From contig NZ_FCOM02000064.1 of the NCBI RefSeq assembly GCF_001544695.2, positions 1 through 36,430 of the forward strand: 36,430 nt of DNA. Reading direction: 5' to 3'. Positions 26,220-35,318 of the stretch are shown in pieces. The position numbers were made by a program, and so were the translations under genes. The notes beneath the pieces are model-generated. The model was not told the DNA's origin, searched no databases, and worked only from the letters and a program-made list of their open reading frames with translations. The stretch comes from Caballeronia arvi (GTDB lineage: Bacteria; Pseudomonadota; Gammaproteobacteria; Burkholderiales; Burkholderiaceae). Each line of letters starts with the position of its first letter. Position 1 is the stretch's first letter.

Positions 26220-26483
26220 ATGGTGGGGGCGGTCGTGAAATATTTCGTGATTCTGGTTGGATCGCACTGGTGCGATATATCTCCGGATGTGTTCAAGCCG
26301 CACTGCACGCCGGGTTTTAGCACCGTGACGTGCGATACGTTCGACGCTTCGGGAGCGCTGGTTGAGATACGACGAGACGACTTAAGGCTATTCTTCCCGC
26401 ACACGTCGGTGCTTCTTATTGTCAACGTCATTGATAGCAAGGCAGGGTCCGCGTTCGGTTTGTTGGACGGAGGCGACGGCTGA
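26220..26483 (+). CDS. Possible small hypothetical protein
   Basis: A frame with starts at ATG 26220 or GTG 26235 reading VKYFVILVGSHWCDISPDVF, then ALVEIRRDDLRLFFPHTSVL and LIVNVIDSKAGSAFGLLDGG. Composition is protein-like, with alternating hydrophobic strands. GGGGGCGG before the GTG may act as ribosome binding site. The base composition is less GC-rich than in the suf genes. Family not recognised. Confidence 0.35.
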   Translation: MVGAVVKYFVILVGSHWCDISPDVFKPHCTPGFSTVTCDTFDASGALVEIRRDDLRLFFPHTSVLLIVNVIDSKAGSAFGLLDGGDG

Positions 26484-26506
26484 CTGTCCTAATTCGCCGA
26501 CCTCGT

Positions 26507-26773
26507 GTGGATATTGCGGGAACGCTGCAGGAGCTGAAGAGACTCGTCTTGGGAAAGCTGCGCGAGTGCGACGTAAGCGGCCAGCCAAGAGCGTTATCGA
26601 ACTCGCGTAAAGGCAGCCGCACAGTGCAGGCCATTGAGTTCGATCAGGGTGCAAGCGATGAAGGCGCCGTTCCGGCAAACGCAACCCTTACTGGGACGGG
26701 CGCTCCGGCTTCGGCGCCGTCTGGGTCGAAGCAGGGTGCCGCTGAGAAGGTGCGTGAGAACGGCAGTTGCTGA
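26507..26773 (+). CDS. Uncertain small ORF
   Basis: From GTG 26507 the frame reads VDIAGTLQELKRLVLGKLRE and ends with a Gly/Ala/Ser-rich tail (ANATLTGTGAPASAPSGSKQ). The first 25 residues could form an amphipathic helix; the rest is low complexity. No ribosome binding site or family. It may be chance. Confidence 0.2.
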   Translation: MDIAGTLQELKRLVLGKLRECDVSGQPRALSNSRKGSRTVQAIEFDQGASDEGAVPANATLTGTGAPASAPSGSKQGAAEKVRENGSC

Positions 26774-27269
26774 TCAAACAGTTGAAAATCGCCGACGGCG
26801 TGCAGCATCCGTTGTTGTCGGGCCGCCGCCCGCGCGAGGTGGGAGCCCGCGCTATAAGACCCTTTCAACCGACGACCGCTCATGGCTGTCTTCCGATTTG
26901 CGCGCGCCGTCTGTACAAGACGTTCAAGCGCCGCACTGCCGCGGCGTGGTTCACCGCACACGGCGATGCGGTGCCGATGCTGTCGATGGAGTCTTCGCGC
27001 GTGAGACTCGCCATTTTTATCGCACTAGCGCAAATCTATGGAGTAATGGTCATTGAGGAGCTGCGTTTTCGGGTAATCGTCGACTTCATGGTAGAAGGCA
27101 GTGCGGTGGTGATGGTACAGCGGACGAGATATAGGGCGATGCAGGTTCACTCGAGCAACAGACGACGAGCATTGCGCCGTTGACCGATTAACCGTCTGAT
27201 TGTGGTTGCTCCGGGGCAGTACAACGCCGTTAGCGCCGGTCGTCCTGCGGCGTCGGGTCCGTGTCACAG
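26774..27269. other. No gene recognised
   Basis: About 500 bases. Short frames on both strands show pieces that look protein-like (for example MLSMESSRVRLAIFIALAQI near 26980) but no continuous gene. Probably decayed sequence. Confidence 0.35.
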
Positions 27270-27428
27270 TCAACGCCTGTGCTGCATCACGTCCCAGCAC
27301 TGGCGGTGGTCCATCTGCCTGAGCAGCCGCTCCCGTAGATATTCGCGGCGGTAGCGGCCAATTATCAGCACCGCCGCGATCGCGAGTACACACGCCCCGA
27401 CGACCACGCCCACCTGGAATCCGGTCAT
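27270..27428 (-). CDS. Single-span small membrane protein, 52 aa
   Basis: From ATG 27428, preceded by AGGAG at ideal spacing, the frame reads MTGFQVGVVVGACVLAIAAV, then LIIGRYRREYLRERLLRQMD, and ends CWDVMQHRR before TGA at 27270. It has one N-terminal membrane helix (about residues 5-24) followed by a strongly basic amphipathic cytoplasmic tail, the layout of many small regulatory membrane proteins. No family recognised. It lies downstream of the phasin on the same strand with about 230 bases between, so co-transcription is possible. Confidence 0.5.
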   Translation of the reverse strand: MTGFQVGVVVGACVLAIAAVLIIGRYRREYLRERLLRQMDHRQCWDVMQHRR

Positions 27429-27660
27429 GGCGAGCTCCTGGTAACGCGCTTGACTGACGCTGGCGCCTCACCCCAGGTGCTGTCTTGCGCTGGTCGGATT
27501 GACACGCGCGACGCAGCCTTCAGGCAGCTGAGCCAGTCAGGGAAACCGTGCGACAGGCGTGCTGCCACGCCACCGTTCCGTTCGTCAAACATGGACAGGA
27601 GACCAAATAGGCTTCCTTAATACGATATTTGATATCACGAAGGTGGTTGGCCTCGGGCGT

Positions 27661-28227
27661 TTATCGCTTCGCGTCATTCGACCTCGACTCCGCTGCGCGC
27701 CGGGCGCTCGTCGACGCCACGTCGGCGACGATCTCAAAATTGCTTCCGGCGACTTCGACCGCCTGCTCGCCGGATTTCTGCAGGGTCTCAAGCAGCGCGC
27801 TGGTGGCCGTGATGGCCGACTTCCACGCCGCGAGGGCAGCTTCGGATCCCGCCGGCGCGTTGCTGGCGACATCGTCGACCAGCGTCTTGACTTGGCGGTC
27901 GTAGGTTTCGCATTGCGCCTGAGCAAGCCGCACGCATTCGACCTGAGTGGCCGAGCCGATTCCGAACAACAGGCGGTTATACGAGACCAATTTTTCCGGG
28001 GTCCGTCCGGCGAGCGTGGCTAGCAACGCCAGCTGCTCTTGCGGATCTTTGGCTGAGAGCGTCTTCTGCAGGTGCTCCTGGGCTTCCGCCAGCGTTGATC
28101 GGATTGTCTGCTGATTCAGCTCCGTGACCTTGACGAGGCCTTCGACCAGCTTTCCAGTCAGGCCGAAGAGGCCGTCAAGACTGGCCTTCTGAGCTACTGC
28201 GAACTGCTCGGGGGTCAACTGGATCAT
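27661..28227 (-). CDS. Phasin family protein (PHA granule-associated)
   Basis: Phasins coat polyhydroxyalkanoate granules and control their size and number. Start taken at ATG 28227 (MIQLTPEQFAVAQKASLDGL), with AGGAG seven bases upstream; two codons of open frame precede it. The 188-residue protein has the family pattern: FGLTGKLVEGLVKVTELNQQ near the N-terminus, LAEAQEHLQKTLSAKDPQEQ, then helices rich in Ala, Glu and Lys, ending FEIVADVASTSARRAAESRS. All-helical, no signal peptide. Polymer synthesis genes are not in the window, as usual for scattered phasin genes of this group. Confidence 0.9.
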   Translation of the reverse strand: MIQLTPEQFAVAQKASLDGLFGLTGKLVEGLVKVTELNQQTIRSTLAEAQEHLQKTLSAKDPQEQLALLATLAGRTPEKLVSYNRLLFGIGSATQVECVRLAQAQCETYDRQVKTLVDDVASNAPAGSEAALAAWKSAITATSALLETLQKSGEQAVEVAGSNFEIVADVASTSARRAAESRSNDAKR

Positions 28228-28488
28228 GATCAAGCTCCTGAAAAAAAGCGATCCGGCGCGAGCTTCGCGCTAGGTCACCGGGTCTCGTGTCCCGGCAATT
28301 GAGTCGGGGTGGGGGAAGTGCGCCACGAACCGAGGTCGTCGTCGTCACGTCGTCAGGCAGTCTGGTCCGGCGCAACCGATGAAAGAGGTTTCGCATTGTG
28401 TGGTCCTGACATTGTCTCCCGGCGCAATCTGGCGGGCCCGAACATCGGCGACATGAGCGCCCGGCCAGCCCCCGCTGGCGAGCGTCCC

Positions 28489-28685
28489 TCAGCGTTTTCG
28501 TGCAATGGCCCGGAGAACAGTGTCGCCGTCGCGGGTGATGTGAAGTCGAGGGTATCCCGAGTCGAGCGGGTCAGGTGCGACCAACTGGCGTTCCAGTAAG
28601 GCCTCCAAATCGGCAATATCCAGTTCGATCTGATCGGGGCGTCGTTGACCAGCATTAGGGTCGCGAACTCATGTGGACTTAGCAT
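28489..28685 (-). pseudogene. Small conserved protein, one-base frameshift
   Basis: From ATG 28685 the frame reads MLSPHEFATLMLVNDAP. Then a one-base shift near 28634 continues DQIELDIADLEALLERQLVA and PDPLDSGYPRLHITRDGDTV, then LRAIARKR to a TGA at 28489. The spliced 65-residue protein matches a small protein type I associate with Burkholderia genomes, usually uncharacterised. A single deletion separates it from a normal gene. No ribosome binding site is obvious at the ATG. Confidence 0.5.
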
Positions 28686-29795
28686 TTACGGACCTTAGAT
28701 TACGTCATGAAGTTGACCAGGATGAGCTGTCGATAAACCCGCATTAATTACCACCTTCTCGCGCATCTTCGGTAAGAGTTCGAATCTTTCGTCCCGCATT
28801 GGATAAACAGTTTTCAATGTTTTCACGCCTTGAAGATTTTAAATCGGATTTGCGCGACATTCGATGAGCATAACGCATAGTGAGTCACGCGTTGATAGAT
28901 TGCTTTTATCAGACAATAGCATAAGGCCAGATCTTGGTCGAGAAACAGGGCGTTTGAAAGAATGAGCGGGCCTTCGATTCGATCTACCCAGACCAGTCCC
29001 GTCTCAATACCATGCCGATGCCGAATTTTTCGTGTAGAGTGTATTTTCCGCTATCCGGTATTGCGGCGAGATTCGTAGTGAAAGCGCACTGGGCAACACT
29101 AGACGATTCGGGCCGGCGGCCATTATTCGCCGCACGCGTTAAATATCGGCATCCGTGGCGCGAAGATAATCCGCCTTGACTGCGTGTGTAGAAGAGCTCG
29201 ATGCCTCATCGTGAGCCCTTTGGCGGTGTTTCCGATGAAACCAATCGACTACCGGCCGAGCGAATCCGAAGTTATCGCAGATAAGTCGGCTAAAATCTGA
29301 TTGCTAGTGTCTGCTATATCTGGCTGCCAGTGAAGGATCTGTCAATTCAACGGGTTGCGTATCTGCCGAATCAAACCGTGGGGTGGGATGGCTGCCGGAA
29401 CAGGTTCCGGCAGCTTGCGTCGACGGCATCAAATTTCAACTCAGGCTTTGCGTTACGTAACTTCAAAAAGAAGCGTACAGAGAGCGGTTCCTGGTTTCGT
29501 GCTCTCCAATGTCAGACTGTGTTCGGGGCTTGCCAAATAGCCTGTTCTGGTTGGCGGAATGCCGATTCCATTTCTCGGTGTGGTCAGTGGGTCGACGCGT
29601 GACTAGAGCGGCCGGACATTTGGCGGCATGCTCCGCGAGTAGGCGCCGATGGAACAGCCTTTTTTCCTGCCCTCAGTCGGCGTAAGCGCAATTTGATTGG
29701 TCGTTTCGGCTGATCGCTCCTCTTGACGCAGAGACCGCCTTGAACTCCGAGGACTCTGTCAGCAGTGTATAAACGCGGCGAGGCTTAAAACGCTT
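28686..29795. other. Gene-poor, relatively AT-rich stretch
   Basis: About 1.1 kb between the small pseudogene and the diguanylate cyclase. Base composition from 28690 to 29330 is less GC-rich than the genes on either side. I see no convincing frame. The one clear structure is the hairpin at 29391-29414. A transferred or decayed segment is possible. Confidence 0.45.
29391..29414. other. Perfect 11-bp inverted repeat
   Basis: GCTGCCGGAAC and GTTCCGGCAGC are exact reverse complements separated by two bases. No T-run follows on either side, so a factor-independent terminator is unlikely. It may be a protein binding site or a decayed element end. Confidence 0.7.
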
Positions 29796-31199
29796 CTATC
29801 CGGCCACCACTCGGTTTCGGCCTTTGTGTTTGGCTTCGTAAAGTCGCTCATCGGCAACCCGTAAGAGGGTGTCGATCGTGTCGCCGTCGCGACCGAACTC
29901 GATGACCCCGACACTGACGGAAACGGCCACGGCACGCCCGTTTTCCGTATAAAACATATCGGTGGCCACGGCGCCCCGGACGCGCTCGGCGATCGAACGG
30001 GCCGCGTCGATCGCGGCTCTAGGCAGTAGCACCATAAATTCTTCGCCACCGACCCGCGCGACGTCGTCATAGGGACGAATGGCATCGAGGCATTTCTGCA
30101 CGAATCCCCGCAGCACCTCGTCACCCACCTGATGACCGTAGCTGTCGTTGATCGATTTAAAATGGTCGAGATCGAGGGCCAACAGGGAGAAGGGCGCACC
30201 GTCTCGCTTGGCCCGTGCGATTTCAGCCTCCACTTGTTGGATGAACTCGCGCCGGTTAGCTGCACCGGTCAGAGGATCGGTCGCGGCGAGATGCTCGAGC
30301 TTGTGATTAGTGTGTTGGAGTTCCTGCAGCGCGCTTTCTGTGCGTGCCATCGCATCGGCGAGTCGAGCCGTGAGTTCTTCCTGGCTATAGATCGTCGCAA
30401 AGGACCGCGTCGTCCGAAACGCTTGGACGACCCCATAACTCAGCAGGAAAAAACCGCCGGCGAAGATCGCGTGGGCGAGCCACCACATATGATTCCATGG
30501 CTTGCCGAGAATGAACGCGAGCGACGCGAGCGCGAAGGAGGTGACCGAGATGCCGAAGATCACCATCAGCGGCGAACGGATCCGGCGTAGCATCAGCGCC
30601 GCCACGTTTAGCGTCGAGAAGATGAGCGCGCCGCCCTCCATCGACAGTCGCAGGGCAAGGCTCCCTGCGATCGGCGAGTTCGCGACGAGTCCTACTGCCA
30701 GGTCGATCAGGACGAACACGGCGATCCACGTCAGCCAAGGGCGCGGGTTCGCGCGCCGCTCGACAGCGTCCGGCGCTCGGTGATACGAGAGAAGCCCGAC
30801 TAACAGCAGCACCGACATCACCAGACGCGATGCGGGTCCGTAGAGCAGGAACAGCCACATATTGTGGTGAGCCATGCCGGTGAACGTGCCATGTAACGCA
30901 TAGATCAGCACGAAGCCGAGAAAGCCCAATGTTAGCCACCGCAAGAGGGGTTCACCCGACGACAGATAACAGCGCCAGGTCACATAGGTCACAAACAGGC
31001 CCTCAAGCGTCGCTGCCGCGATCGCGATTTCGTGAAAGGCGTGGTCTTCGAACTTTAGACTCGCGTCCTGAAAGAAAGCCAGGTAAGCGATCAGGTAGGC
31101 GGGGATGAGCGCAAAACCGATCAGTAAAAAGCCCGAGTACACCCGGGTCACGATCCCGATGAAGCGGCGTGGCTCTTCGATTGAGATGGTCGTGCTCAT
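29796..31199 (-). CDS. Membrane-anchored diguanylate cyclase
   Basis: Makes cyclic di-GMP from two GTP. It is 467 residues, with the ATG at 31199 preceded by GGAGG. The first about 285 residues carry seven or eight hydrophobic segments (for example VYSGFLLIGFALIPAYLIAY and PWLTWIAVFVLIDLAVGLVA), forming a MASE-like sensor that I cannot assign to a named type. A coiled linker (LADAMARTESALQELQHTNH) leads to the GGDEF domain: DPLTGAANRREF, LDLDHFKSINDSYGHQVGDE and the active-site GGEEF at 384-388. RPYD at 375-378 is the inhibitory-site RxxD, so product inhibition is expected. No EAL domain. It stands alone. Confidence 0.94.
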   Translation of the reverse strand: MSTTISIEEPRRFIGIVTRVYSGFLLIGFALIPAYLIAYLAFFQDASLKFEDHAFHEIAIAAATLEGLFVTYVTWRCYLSSGEPLLRWLTLGFLGFVLIYALHGTFTGMAHHNMWLFLLYGPASRLVMSVLLLVGLLSYHRAPDAVERRANPRPWLTWIAVFVLIDLAVGLVANSPIAGSLALRLSMEGGALIFSTLNVAALMLRRIRSPLMVIFGISVTSFALASLAFILGKPWNHMWWLAHAIFAGGFFLLSYGVVQAFRTTRSFATIYSQEELTARLADAMARTESALQELQHTNHKLEHLAATDPLTGAANRREFIQQVEAEIARAKRDGAPFSLLALDLDHFKSINDSYGHQVGDEVLRGFVQKCLDAIRPYDDVARVGGEEFMVLLPRAAIDAARSIAERVRGAVATDMFYTENGRAVAVSVSVGVIEFGRDGDTIDTLLRVADERLYEAKHKGRNRVVAG

Positions 31200-31633
31200 G
31201 GGCCCGCCTCCGACGATATGGTGTTTTTCTCAGCGCCGCGCGATTGACGCGTTCCGACCGACGCGAGCAAGAACGGCGGCTCGCGCAGGCCAAACGCGCC
31301 GCGCAGCGGACAATCTTCAGGCAATTGGAGTATAAGCGTCCAAATTCATCTGACAAGGCGCGCTGCGCGCATCCCAGAAAAGGCCGCCTCAGCCCAGGAC
31401 GCAATTCACCCATCACATTGATCGAAACGCCCGGGCGGTGGGCCCGGTCGCCGGCGTGACAGACCCCCGTCAGACAGCATGGTGCCGCCGGCAACTTCGC
31501 CGCATCGTGCTCCTTTGGATCGACAATGGCGCAATCGCTTTCCAGCAGGCGAGCCAATGTGTCCGAATCGATTGGACACTGCCTGTGCTGGACGCCAGGT
31601 GTCGATCACGGCGCCCGTCTGCTATTCAGGTTA
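31200..31633. other. Upstream region of the diguanylate cyclase, no gene recognised
   Basis: About 430 bases with only shadow-like frames. The cyclase promoter should be here, but I cannot point to one. Confidence 0.4.
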
Positions 31634-31837
31634 TTAGGCGTCGAGTTGGTCGAGTTGCAGCAACAGGTCATCGATCGAGCACAGCTGGACCTTCGTCAGA
31701 TGTCCCGAGTTGAGTAGCCGATGGAGGCGCCTGCGCCAATATTCGGGAGGCAGAACCGGGCCGTTGAGGTGTCCGCGCAATGAGGGCCTCATCACGCGCG
31801 TGATGTGGGCGATATCGTGCTCAAGTAATGTCATCAT
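31634..31837 (-). CDS. Small conserved hypothetical protein, 67 aa
   Basis: From ATG 31837 (with GAGG a few bases upstream; ATG 31834 is the alternative) the frame reads MMTLLEHDIAHITRVMRPSL, then HLNGPVLPPEYWRRRLHRLL and VQLCSIDDLLLQLDQLDA. Composition is typical of a real small helical protein. The PPEYWRRRLH..L and QLCSIDDLLLQLD blocks resemble an uncharacterised small protein I associate with Burkholderia. Function unknown. No signal peptide. Confidence 0.65.
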   Translation of the reverse strand: MMTLLEHDIAHITRVMRPSLRGHLNGPVLPPEYWRRRLHRLLNSGHLTKVQLCSIDDLLLQLDQLDA

Positions 31838-32129
31838 GGATGCCTCGTGACGTTGTTATTCGCCGGTGACCTTAGTCATTTACATCTGACGAAAACTTTA
31901 GACCGATATTCGCCAATTGCCAATTGCGCGAAAGGTCACGCGCGCCCCGCTCGCCCCAATGGTGCGGCTGTACAGGGCTTACGTGGCCAACGATGGAGGC
32001 AGTCCGGCGACGGCCGCAACATAGTGCGCACATAACTGAGTTTTGCCGTCGTAAGCTAATGGCGCAGATAAAGCGCTACCAAATCATCGCACGGAGTAAT
32101 TGCACGATTAGGCATTTCTGCGGTGTCAC
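31838..32129. other. No gene recognised
   Basis: About 290 bases between the small gene and the transporter remnant, on average less GC-rich. It may hold the promoter of the 67-aa gene; nothing specific seen. Confidence 0.4.
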
Positions 32130-32680
32130 CATGGCAACGATTACGACGACCGGCCGAACCCAGCGGCGTGCATGCTACCGCAGACGGCTTTGGATTGCGG
32201 TGGCTATCTATCAACTTCGCCATGTTCGTCGTTGAAATGGTATCGGGTCTTCGCAGCGGATCGGTGTCGCTGCGGGCCGATTCACTGATTCACTCGACTT
32301 TCTCGGCGACGCAGCCAATTATTATGGAATCGGCCTTGCGGTGCTGGACCTCAGCGTGCGGGTGCGAGTGCATGCGTCCCGGTTGAAGGCCGGCTCGATT
32401 CTGGCCTTTGAACTTTGGGTCCTAGGTGTGGCGCTCTGGCATCTTTTTACCGGACAGTTGCCAAGCGCACCGACCATGGGAGCAGTTGGGACGTGCGCCC
32501 TCTTGGCGAACATCGTGGTCGCGACACTGCTATTTCGGTACCGTGAAGGGGACAGCAAACATGCGCCGGCGTCTGGCTGTGCACGCGCAATGACGTACTC
32601 GGGAATATCGGAGTTCTGCTGACTGCGCCTGGGGTGTTCGGAACCCCGTCGGCGTGGCCGGATCTGGCTGTTGCACAGTC
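32130..32680 (+). pseudogene. Cation diffusion facilitator (CDF) transporter, frameshifted
   Basis: CDF proteins export divalent metals such as Zn, Co or Cd. One frame reads GLRWLSINFAMFVVEMVSGL, then RSGSVSLRADSL. The exact 8-base duplication GATTCACT at 32279-32294 then breaks the frame. The continuation (DFLGDAANYYGIGLAVLDL, then AGSILAFELWVLGVALWHLF and LANIVVATLLFRYREGD) is in another frame. Two more shifts near 32552-32575 lead to LCTRNDVLGNIGVLLTAPGV and FGTPSAWPDLAVA. The blocks FVVE...S.S..ADSLDFL.D and RNDV.GN...L follow the CDF layout. The rest of the gene beyond about 32680 is gone. Confidence 0.75.
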
Positions 32681-32940
32681 CGATGCCGAACAGCGGGGGC
32701 ATGTAAGGATATGCGAGGCGGCCCCCAGCCGCTAGCGCCCCCGGTTCATGGACGCCCATGATGTCCCAACGCGGTAGATCGAAGAGATGGAAATGCTGCA
32801 GACTGGCTGGAGGGTAGTGAGACTCTTCAAGCTGCAAGCGACACAAGCATACCCGCCGGCAAGGATGACGGCTACGTCGGCAGCACGTTCGCGCTGAACG
32901 CCACTGCCGGCACCGCCGCCCGAAGCCTTGCGCGTGAAAC

Positions 32941-34311
32941 TCACGCTTTCGGTTGAATGTTCTGGTTGACTCGGAATAAGTTGTTTGGATCGTACTGGGC
33001 CTTGATCGATGCAAGGCGCTGGTAGTTGTCGCCATAGCTGAGTTCGACGCGGTTCCCGGCCTCGTCGGCGTCCATGAAGTTGACGTAGGCGCCTTCCAGA
33101 TTGAACGGGTGGACGGCTTCCCAGTAGGCACGGCCCCAGCTCTTCAGCGCCTCGGCGTCCTTGGCGTCGGGGCTGATCGCGGCAATGACCATAGAAAAAG
33201 ACGCGTCGCGCGCGCTCCACGGAGTGGCGTCCTTGGCGACCTGCCGAACGGCGCCATCTATTGGGTAAAGGTGCATCAGGCAAAAGGGGGTCGGCGCCTT
33301 GAGCGCGTGAGCGATGTGCACGTCGATCGCCTCGTCAGGCAGCGCTTTGACAAAATCGCCCTTCCAGTACCACTGCAACCCTTTCGGGAAGAATGGATCG
33401 AACAGACTATTAATGGCGGTCCACGGCATCTCGCCCGTCCAGTCAAACAGCGGGGCGGGCAGTTGCTCGAGCAGCGACGTCATGAGCTTCTGACCTTCTG
33501 CGACCGGTCCATTAAAAGCACCGATCAGAGCGCAGGCGCGTTTGTTCCAGTGCTCCAGAGGGAAGGGGTCGACTGGCGGCACGGTTTTGAGCCCGACAAA
33601 TACGCCGAGCTCTCCGGGGGCGGTTGGGAGGAAGTCGCGGTACGTGGCCATGACTTGCTTGGCATCCTTGGCGTCCCAGAAGATCGGACCGGCGAATACC
33701 ATCTTGGCTGGGTGAGCCTGAAATAAAAAGCTCGCGACCACGCCAAAATTGCCGCCGCCGCCGCGTATGGCCCAGAAGAGGTCAGCGTGCTTTTCCTTGC
33801 TAGCGGTGACGAAAGAGCCGTCGGCCAGCACGACATCCACCTCGAGCAAATTATCGACCGTGAGGCCGTGCTTGCGCGTGAGATAGCCCGTGCCCCCGCC
33901 CAAGGTTAGACCTGCGACGCCAGTGCTGCCGACGATGCCCAGCGGTACGGCGAGGCCAAAGGCGTGCGTCGCATGATCGACGTCCGCTGAAGTGCAGCCT
34001 GGATCGACACGCACGGTGCGGCTCTCTGGCTCGACGCGCACGCTGCGCATCTGGGACAGGTCGATGACCAGCCCATTATCGCAACTGCCCAGGCCAGGGC
34101 CGTTATGCCCGCCTCCGCGGATCGCGAGAAGCAGGTGGTTGTCGCGTGCGTAGTTGACCGCCGCGATGACGTCGGCGGCGTCGGTGCAGCGAGCGATCAC
34201 CTTGGGCCGCTTATCGATCATGCCGTTGTACAACGCTCGCGCCTCGTCGTAGTCCGTGTCGGAGGGTTCGATTAGGCTTCCGCGAAATCCCTGAATCGAC
34301 AACTCGCCCAT
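32941..34311 (-). CDS. FAD-linked oxidoreductase (berberine-bridge-enzyme type)
   Basis: Flavoprotein oxidase of the PCMH/VAO superfamily; substrates in this group include sugars, alkaloid-like and other alcohols, so the substrate here is open. Start taken at ATG 34311 (MGELSIQGFRGSLIEPSDTD) because AAGGAGG lies just upstream; 76 codons of open frame before it lack such support. The product is 456 residues. The FAD domain has RGGGHNGPGLGSCDNGLVID with His69 as likely covalent flavin ligand and VGSTGVAGLTLGGGTGYLTR. The equivalent of the second (Cys) flavin link of plant enzymes is not present in that loop. The C-terminal BBE segment is YGDNYQRLASIKAQYDPNNL, then FRVNQNIQPKA. No signal peptide. 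Intact. Confidence 0.92.
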   Translation of the reverse strand: MGELSIQGFRGSLIEPSDTDYDEARALYNGMIDKRPKVIARCTDAADVIAAVNYARDNHLLLAIRGGGHNGPGLGSCDNGLVIDLSQMRSVRVEPESRTVRVDPGCTSADVDHATHAFGLAVPLGIVGSTGVAGLTLGGGTGYLTRKHGLTVDNLLEVDVVLADGSFVTASKEKHADLFWAIRGGGGNFGVVASFLFQAHPAKMVFAGPIFWDAKDAKQVMATYRDFLPTAPGELGVFVGLKTVPPVDPFPLEHWNKRACALIGAFNGPVAEGQKLMTSLLEQLPAPLFDWTGEMPWTAINSLFDPFFPKGLQWYWKGDFVKALPDEAIDVHIAHALKAPTPFCLMHLYPIDGAVRQVAKDATPWSARDASFSMVIAAISPDAKDAEALKSWGRAYWEAVHPFNLEGAYVNFMDADEAGNRVELSYGDNYQRLASIKAQYDPNNLFRVNQNIQPKA

Positions 34312-34472
34312 GATGTCGCCTCCTTGAAGAGTTGAACAATCGAGCGCACGTGCGGCCATGAGCTTCTTGTCACCCACAGGCCGCGCGCCAACAATCGACG
34401 TGGGGTCGTCGACGCCCTGAGCGCCTCCAACCCCACCATTGGGTAAGCCAAGGTAGCCATGAAACGCCGCCT

Positions 34473-34685
34473 TCAGGCGCGAGGCGGCAATACCACTGGC
34501 GGCATGCCGTCGCGAACTAACGTTTTCAGTTGCGAACACAACTCGGGCGAATCCTCATGTTTGTGAACCGCGACGGCGTGCTGAACAGCAGCGTCTAGGA
34601 GCTCGCTTTCAGAGTCTGCCGATATTGCGATCGAACAATTGGTTTCGTTCGGCAATTCACGGCAATCGATATATTTGCGCGCCAT
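34473..34685 (-). CDS. DUF1059 domain protein
   Basis: A 70-residue member of the small DUF1059 family (function unknown, common in bacteria and archaea). It reads MARKYIDCRELPNETNCSIA, then ISADSESELLDAAVQHAVAV and HKHEDSPELCSQLKTLVRDG. The family features are the two early cysteines (YIDCRE, NCS), the A.SE.EL..AA..HA..VH block and the HxDTPEL-like HEDSPEL. ATG at 34685. It lies upstream of the flavin oxidase on the same strand with about 160 bases between, so a shared transcript is possible. Confidence 0.85.
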   Translation of the reverse strand: MARKYIDCRELPNETNCSIAISADSESELLDAAVQHAVAVHKHEDSPELCSQLKTLVRDGMPPVVLPPRA

Positions 34686-34756
34686 GATGTTTGCTACCCA
34701 AAAAACTTAATTAAGAACTGTACCCAGCTATCCGCGCGCCCTCCTGCACGAAGTAT

Positions 34757-34946
34757 GTAGTTAACGGGTTAAGTCATCAATCGCGAACTAAAACATAATT
34801 AAAAAAAGTATAGAGCGCACGGAGAGGATTAAGCGAAGTTTTACAGCTTTTGCGGAAGATTGCCTTACGATATATCGCGTGCTCCTCACGACAAGCAGAC
34901 GTCGCTAGCGTTGCCCTTCTTGAGACCCGACGCGAAGCCGTCGTCA
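34757..34946. repeat. Dispersed repeat of about 190 bp, copy B
   Basis: Second copy of the block at 14417-14622, in the same orientation. It is about 80 per cent identical by eye and lacks the 12-base insertion. On the minus strand it encodes IDDGFASGLKKGNASDVCLS and then a stop, so it could be the 3' end of a gene whose upstream part (34947-35077) is not shared with copy A. Confidence 0.75.
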
Positions 34947-35318
34947 ATAAAGCGGGGGAGGCGGAAGTTCAAGCTATTAAAGCGCGCACCGGGCGGGAGA
35001 TGACCTTCTAAGCGAAGGCTTTTGGCAGTATTCGCGTGCGCGTCCCATCTGTTGGGCGGAGGCATGTTCGGCCGCAAGGGCGAAAGGATCGAAATTCAAA
35101 TTCGGTCAGAAGAGAAAGACTGACCGCTCGCCTCGATGGAGATCGACGTATGGTCGGCCTCCTAACGGCGCGACCGGCTTCTGACCAGCTACGATGAGAG
35201 CGCTGTGCGTAGGAACTGCATCGATGAGAATGTGGGTTCGAGACAATCGGGAATCCTAATAAGTAATATTCTCGGGATAGTGTTTCGAGGGTAAAATGGC
35301 TTCCGGCCGGTCCGTGCA
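34947..35318. other. No gene recognised
   Basis: About 370 bases between the repeat and the fragment before the IS6 element. A minus frame ends in the repeat (34886-35077). The box shared with 18131-18161 lies at 35269-35299. Nothing else seen. Confidence 0.4.
35269..35299 (+). promoter_or_regulatory. Box shared with 18131-18161
   Basis: TCGGGATAGTGTTTCGAGGG followed by TAAAAT, about 24 of 31 positions identical to the other copy. It precedes the small frame at 35319. Role undecided. Confidence 0.3.

Noticed and set aside
34312..34539. N-terminal extension of the flavin oxidase
   Set aside because: The extension has no domain, overlaps the start of nothing useful, and a strong AAGGAGG precedes the ATG at 34311.
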